From NCBI GenBank assembly GCA_007131945.1, contig SLPP01000363.1, positions 1 to 6,037 of the forward strand: a DNA stretch of 6,037 nt. Reading direction: 5' to 3'. Numbering within the stretch: position 1 is the stretch's first letter; every line of letters begins with the position of its first letter. Source of the stretch: Paracoccaceae bacterium (GTDB lineage: Bacteria > Pseudomonadota > Alphaproteobacteria > Rhodobacterales > Rhodobacteraceae). The position numbers and the translations under genes were made by a program. The notes under the pieces were generated by a model, which was given only the letters and a program-made list of their open reading frames with translations, was not told the origin of the DNA and searched no databases. This document shows, piece after piece, positions 4,917 to 6,037 of this stretch.

Positions 4917-6037
4917 ATGGCCGGCAGATTGAGCCCGTGTTCACGCGCACAATCAATGGCGATCTGGTAGCCGGCATCGGCATGGCGCATCACGCCGGTC
5001 GCCGGGTCGTTCCAGAGCACGTTGGCAAGGCGCCGGTCGGCATCCTCGGTCCCGTCGCAGCAGATGACCATGCCGGAATGCTGGGAAAATCCCATGCCGA
5101 CGCCACCGCCGTGATGCAGGCTCACCCAGGTGGCGCCCGATGCGCAATTCAAGAGCGCGTTGAGGAGCGGCCAGTCGCTGACCGCGTCGGAGCCGTCCTT
5201 CATCGCCTCGGTCTCGCGGTTGGGCGAGGCGACCGAGCCCGAATCGAGGTGGTCGCGGCCGATCACCACGGGGGCCTTGAGTTCGCCCGTGCGGACCATC
5301 TCGTTGATGGCGAGGCCGGCCTTGTGCCGCTCGCCGAGCCCGATCCACATGATCCGCGCCGGCAGGCCCTGGAAGGCGATGCGTTCGCGCGCCATGTCGA
5401 GCCAGCGGTGCAGGTGGTCGTTCTCGGGGAAGAGCTCCTTCATCCGCTGGTCGGTGCGGTAGATGTCCTCGGGGTCGCCCGAGAGCGCGCACCAGCGGAA
5501 GGGCCCGGTGCCGCGGCAGAAGAGCGGGCGGATATAGGCGGGGACGAAGCCGGGGAAGGCGAAGGCATTCTCCAGCCCCTCCTCAAGCGCGACCTGGCGG
5601 ATGTTGTTGCCATAGTCCAGCGTCGGCACGCCGGCGTTCCAGAACTCGACCATCGCCGCGACATGGATCTTCATCGAGGCGCGCGCGGCCTTCTCGACCG
5701 CCTTCGGGTCGGTCTCCTGCTTCGCGCGCCATTCGGCGACGGTCCAGCCCTGCGGCAGGTAGCCGTGGATCGGGTCATGCGCCGAGGTCTGGTCGGTGAC
5801 CAAGTCGGGGCGCGGGCCGCCCGCCTTCATCCGTTTCGCAAGTTCGGGAAAGACATCGGCGGCGTTGCCGATCAGCGCCACCGACTTCGCCTCGCCGGCC
5901 TTCGTCCAGCGGTCGATCATGGCGAGCGCCTCGTCGAGCGAATGGGTCTTCTCGTCGCAGTAGCGGGTGCGGATGCGGAAATCGGCGCGGGTCTCGTCGC
6001 ATTCGACGGCGAGGCAGCAGGCCCCGGCCATGACCGC
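4904..6037 (-). CDS. hutU: Urocanate hydratase (urocanase), N-terminus cut by window edge
   Basis: Urocanase is a cytoplasmic NAD+-dependent enzyme that converts urocanate to 4-imidazolone-5-propionate, the second step of histidine breakdown. The frame is open to the right edge; 377 of about 555 residues are present. ATG 6031 is internal, not the start. Numbering from that codon: [19 protein letters not shown] (176-194), the signature [14 protein letters not shown] (220-233), [20 protein letters not shown] (255-274), [20 protein letters not shown] (275-294) and [18 protein letters not shown] (304-321). All are typical and intact except residue 228. It is Met (codon 5350-5348), where most bacterial urocanases have the active-site Cys of ARICW. 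The distance to the C-terminus, 147 residues, equals that from Cys410 in the 557-residue P. putida enzyme (from memory). This may be normal in a subgroup or may mark altered substrate use. It is the first visible gene of the hutU-TRAP operon. Confidence 0.95.
   Translation of the reverse strand, partial: AVMAGACCLAVECDETRADFRIRTRYCDEKTHSLDEALAMIDRWTKAGEAKSVALIGNAADVFPELAKRMKAGGPRPDLVTDQTSAHDPIHGYLPQGWTVAEWRAKQETDPKAVEKAARASMKIHVAAMVEFWNAGVPTLDYGNNIRQVALEEGLENAFAFPGFVPAYIRPLFCRGTGPFRWCALSGDPEDIYRTDQRMKELFPENDHLHRWLDMARERIAFQGLPARIMWIGLGERHKAGLAINEMVRTGELKAPVVIGRDHLDSGSVASPNRETEAMKDGSDAVSDWPLLNALLNCASGATWVSLHHGGGVGMGFSQHSGMVICCDGTEDADRRLANVLWNDPATGVMRHADAGYQIAIDCAREHGLNLPAILKD

Noticed and set aside
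3658..4932. Long + strand open frame (424 codons) opposite the binding-protein gene
   Set aside because: It is a mirror of the codon bias of dctP on the other strand. The protein is rich in Arg, Gly, His and Asp with no known motif, and it crosses the intergenic hairpin and the hutU end.
1..6037. CRISPR array, tRNA/rRNA, insertion sequence, phage or defence genes
   Set aside because: No spaced direct repeats, tRNA-like cloverleaf, transposase motifs or terminal inverted repeats were seen. All coding space is explained by transport, regulation and histidine catabolism.

Overview
The window looks like accessory metabolism and transport DNA from a high-GC alphaproteobacterium, most likely Rhodobacterales (Rhodobacter/Paracoccus-like). 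The basis is the strong G/C bias at third codon positions, the dominance of TRAP transporters, and a urocanase that reads like the rhodobacterial HutU group. This placement rests on recognition, not on a database search.

Layout: two gene groups converge on a 133-bp, comparatively AT-rich gap at 1558-1690. On the + strand there is the 3' part of a TRAP large permease (dctM type, cut by the left edge), followed without a gap by a MarR-like winged-helix regulator whose start overlaps the permease end. On the - strand, reading right to left, there is the C-terminal two thirds of urocanase (hutU, cut by the right edge) and then a complete second TRAP transporter: periplasmic binding protein, small permease and large permease. 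Spacing is tight: 25 bp between hutU and the binding protein, 55 bp containing a strong hairpin between the binding protein and the small permease, and a short overlap between the two permease genes. This is most simply one hutU-TRAP operon.

How it may work together: the binding protein captures a small organic acid in the periplasm, and the two permeases import it with a Na+ gradient. Because the genes sit directly behind urocanase, a histidine-pathway substrate is the natural guess, such as urocanate or a modified relative. The binding protein belongs to the TakP/FcbT1 type (2-oxo acids, aromatic acids), which fits an aromatic carboxylate, but the substrate itself is inference. The MarR-like protein probably regulates the + strand TRAP operon and possibly both operons.

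Most worth a second look: (1) the urocanase has Met where the well-known bacterial active-site Cys (Cys410 in Pseudomonas putida numbering) is expected; (2) hutU is linked to a TRAP operon; (3) a perfect 14-bp palindrome lies between the convergent operons, where no gene start explains it; (4) a perfect 11-bp inverted repeat lies between the binding-protein and permease genes. I see no CRISPR array, tRNA, rRNA, insertion sequence or phage gene, and no clearly new multi-gene system.
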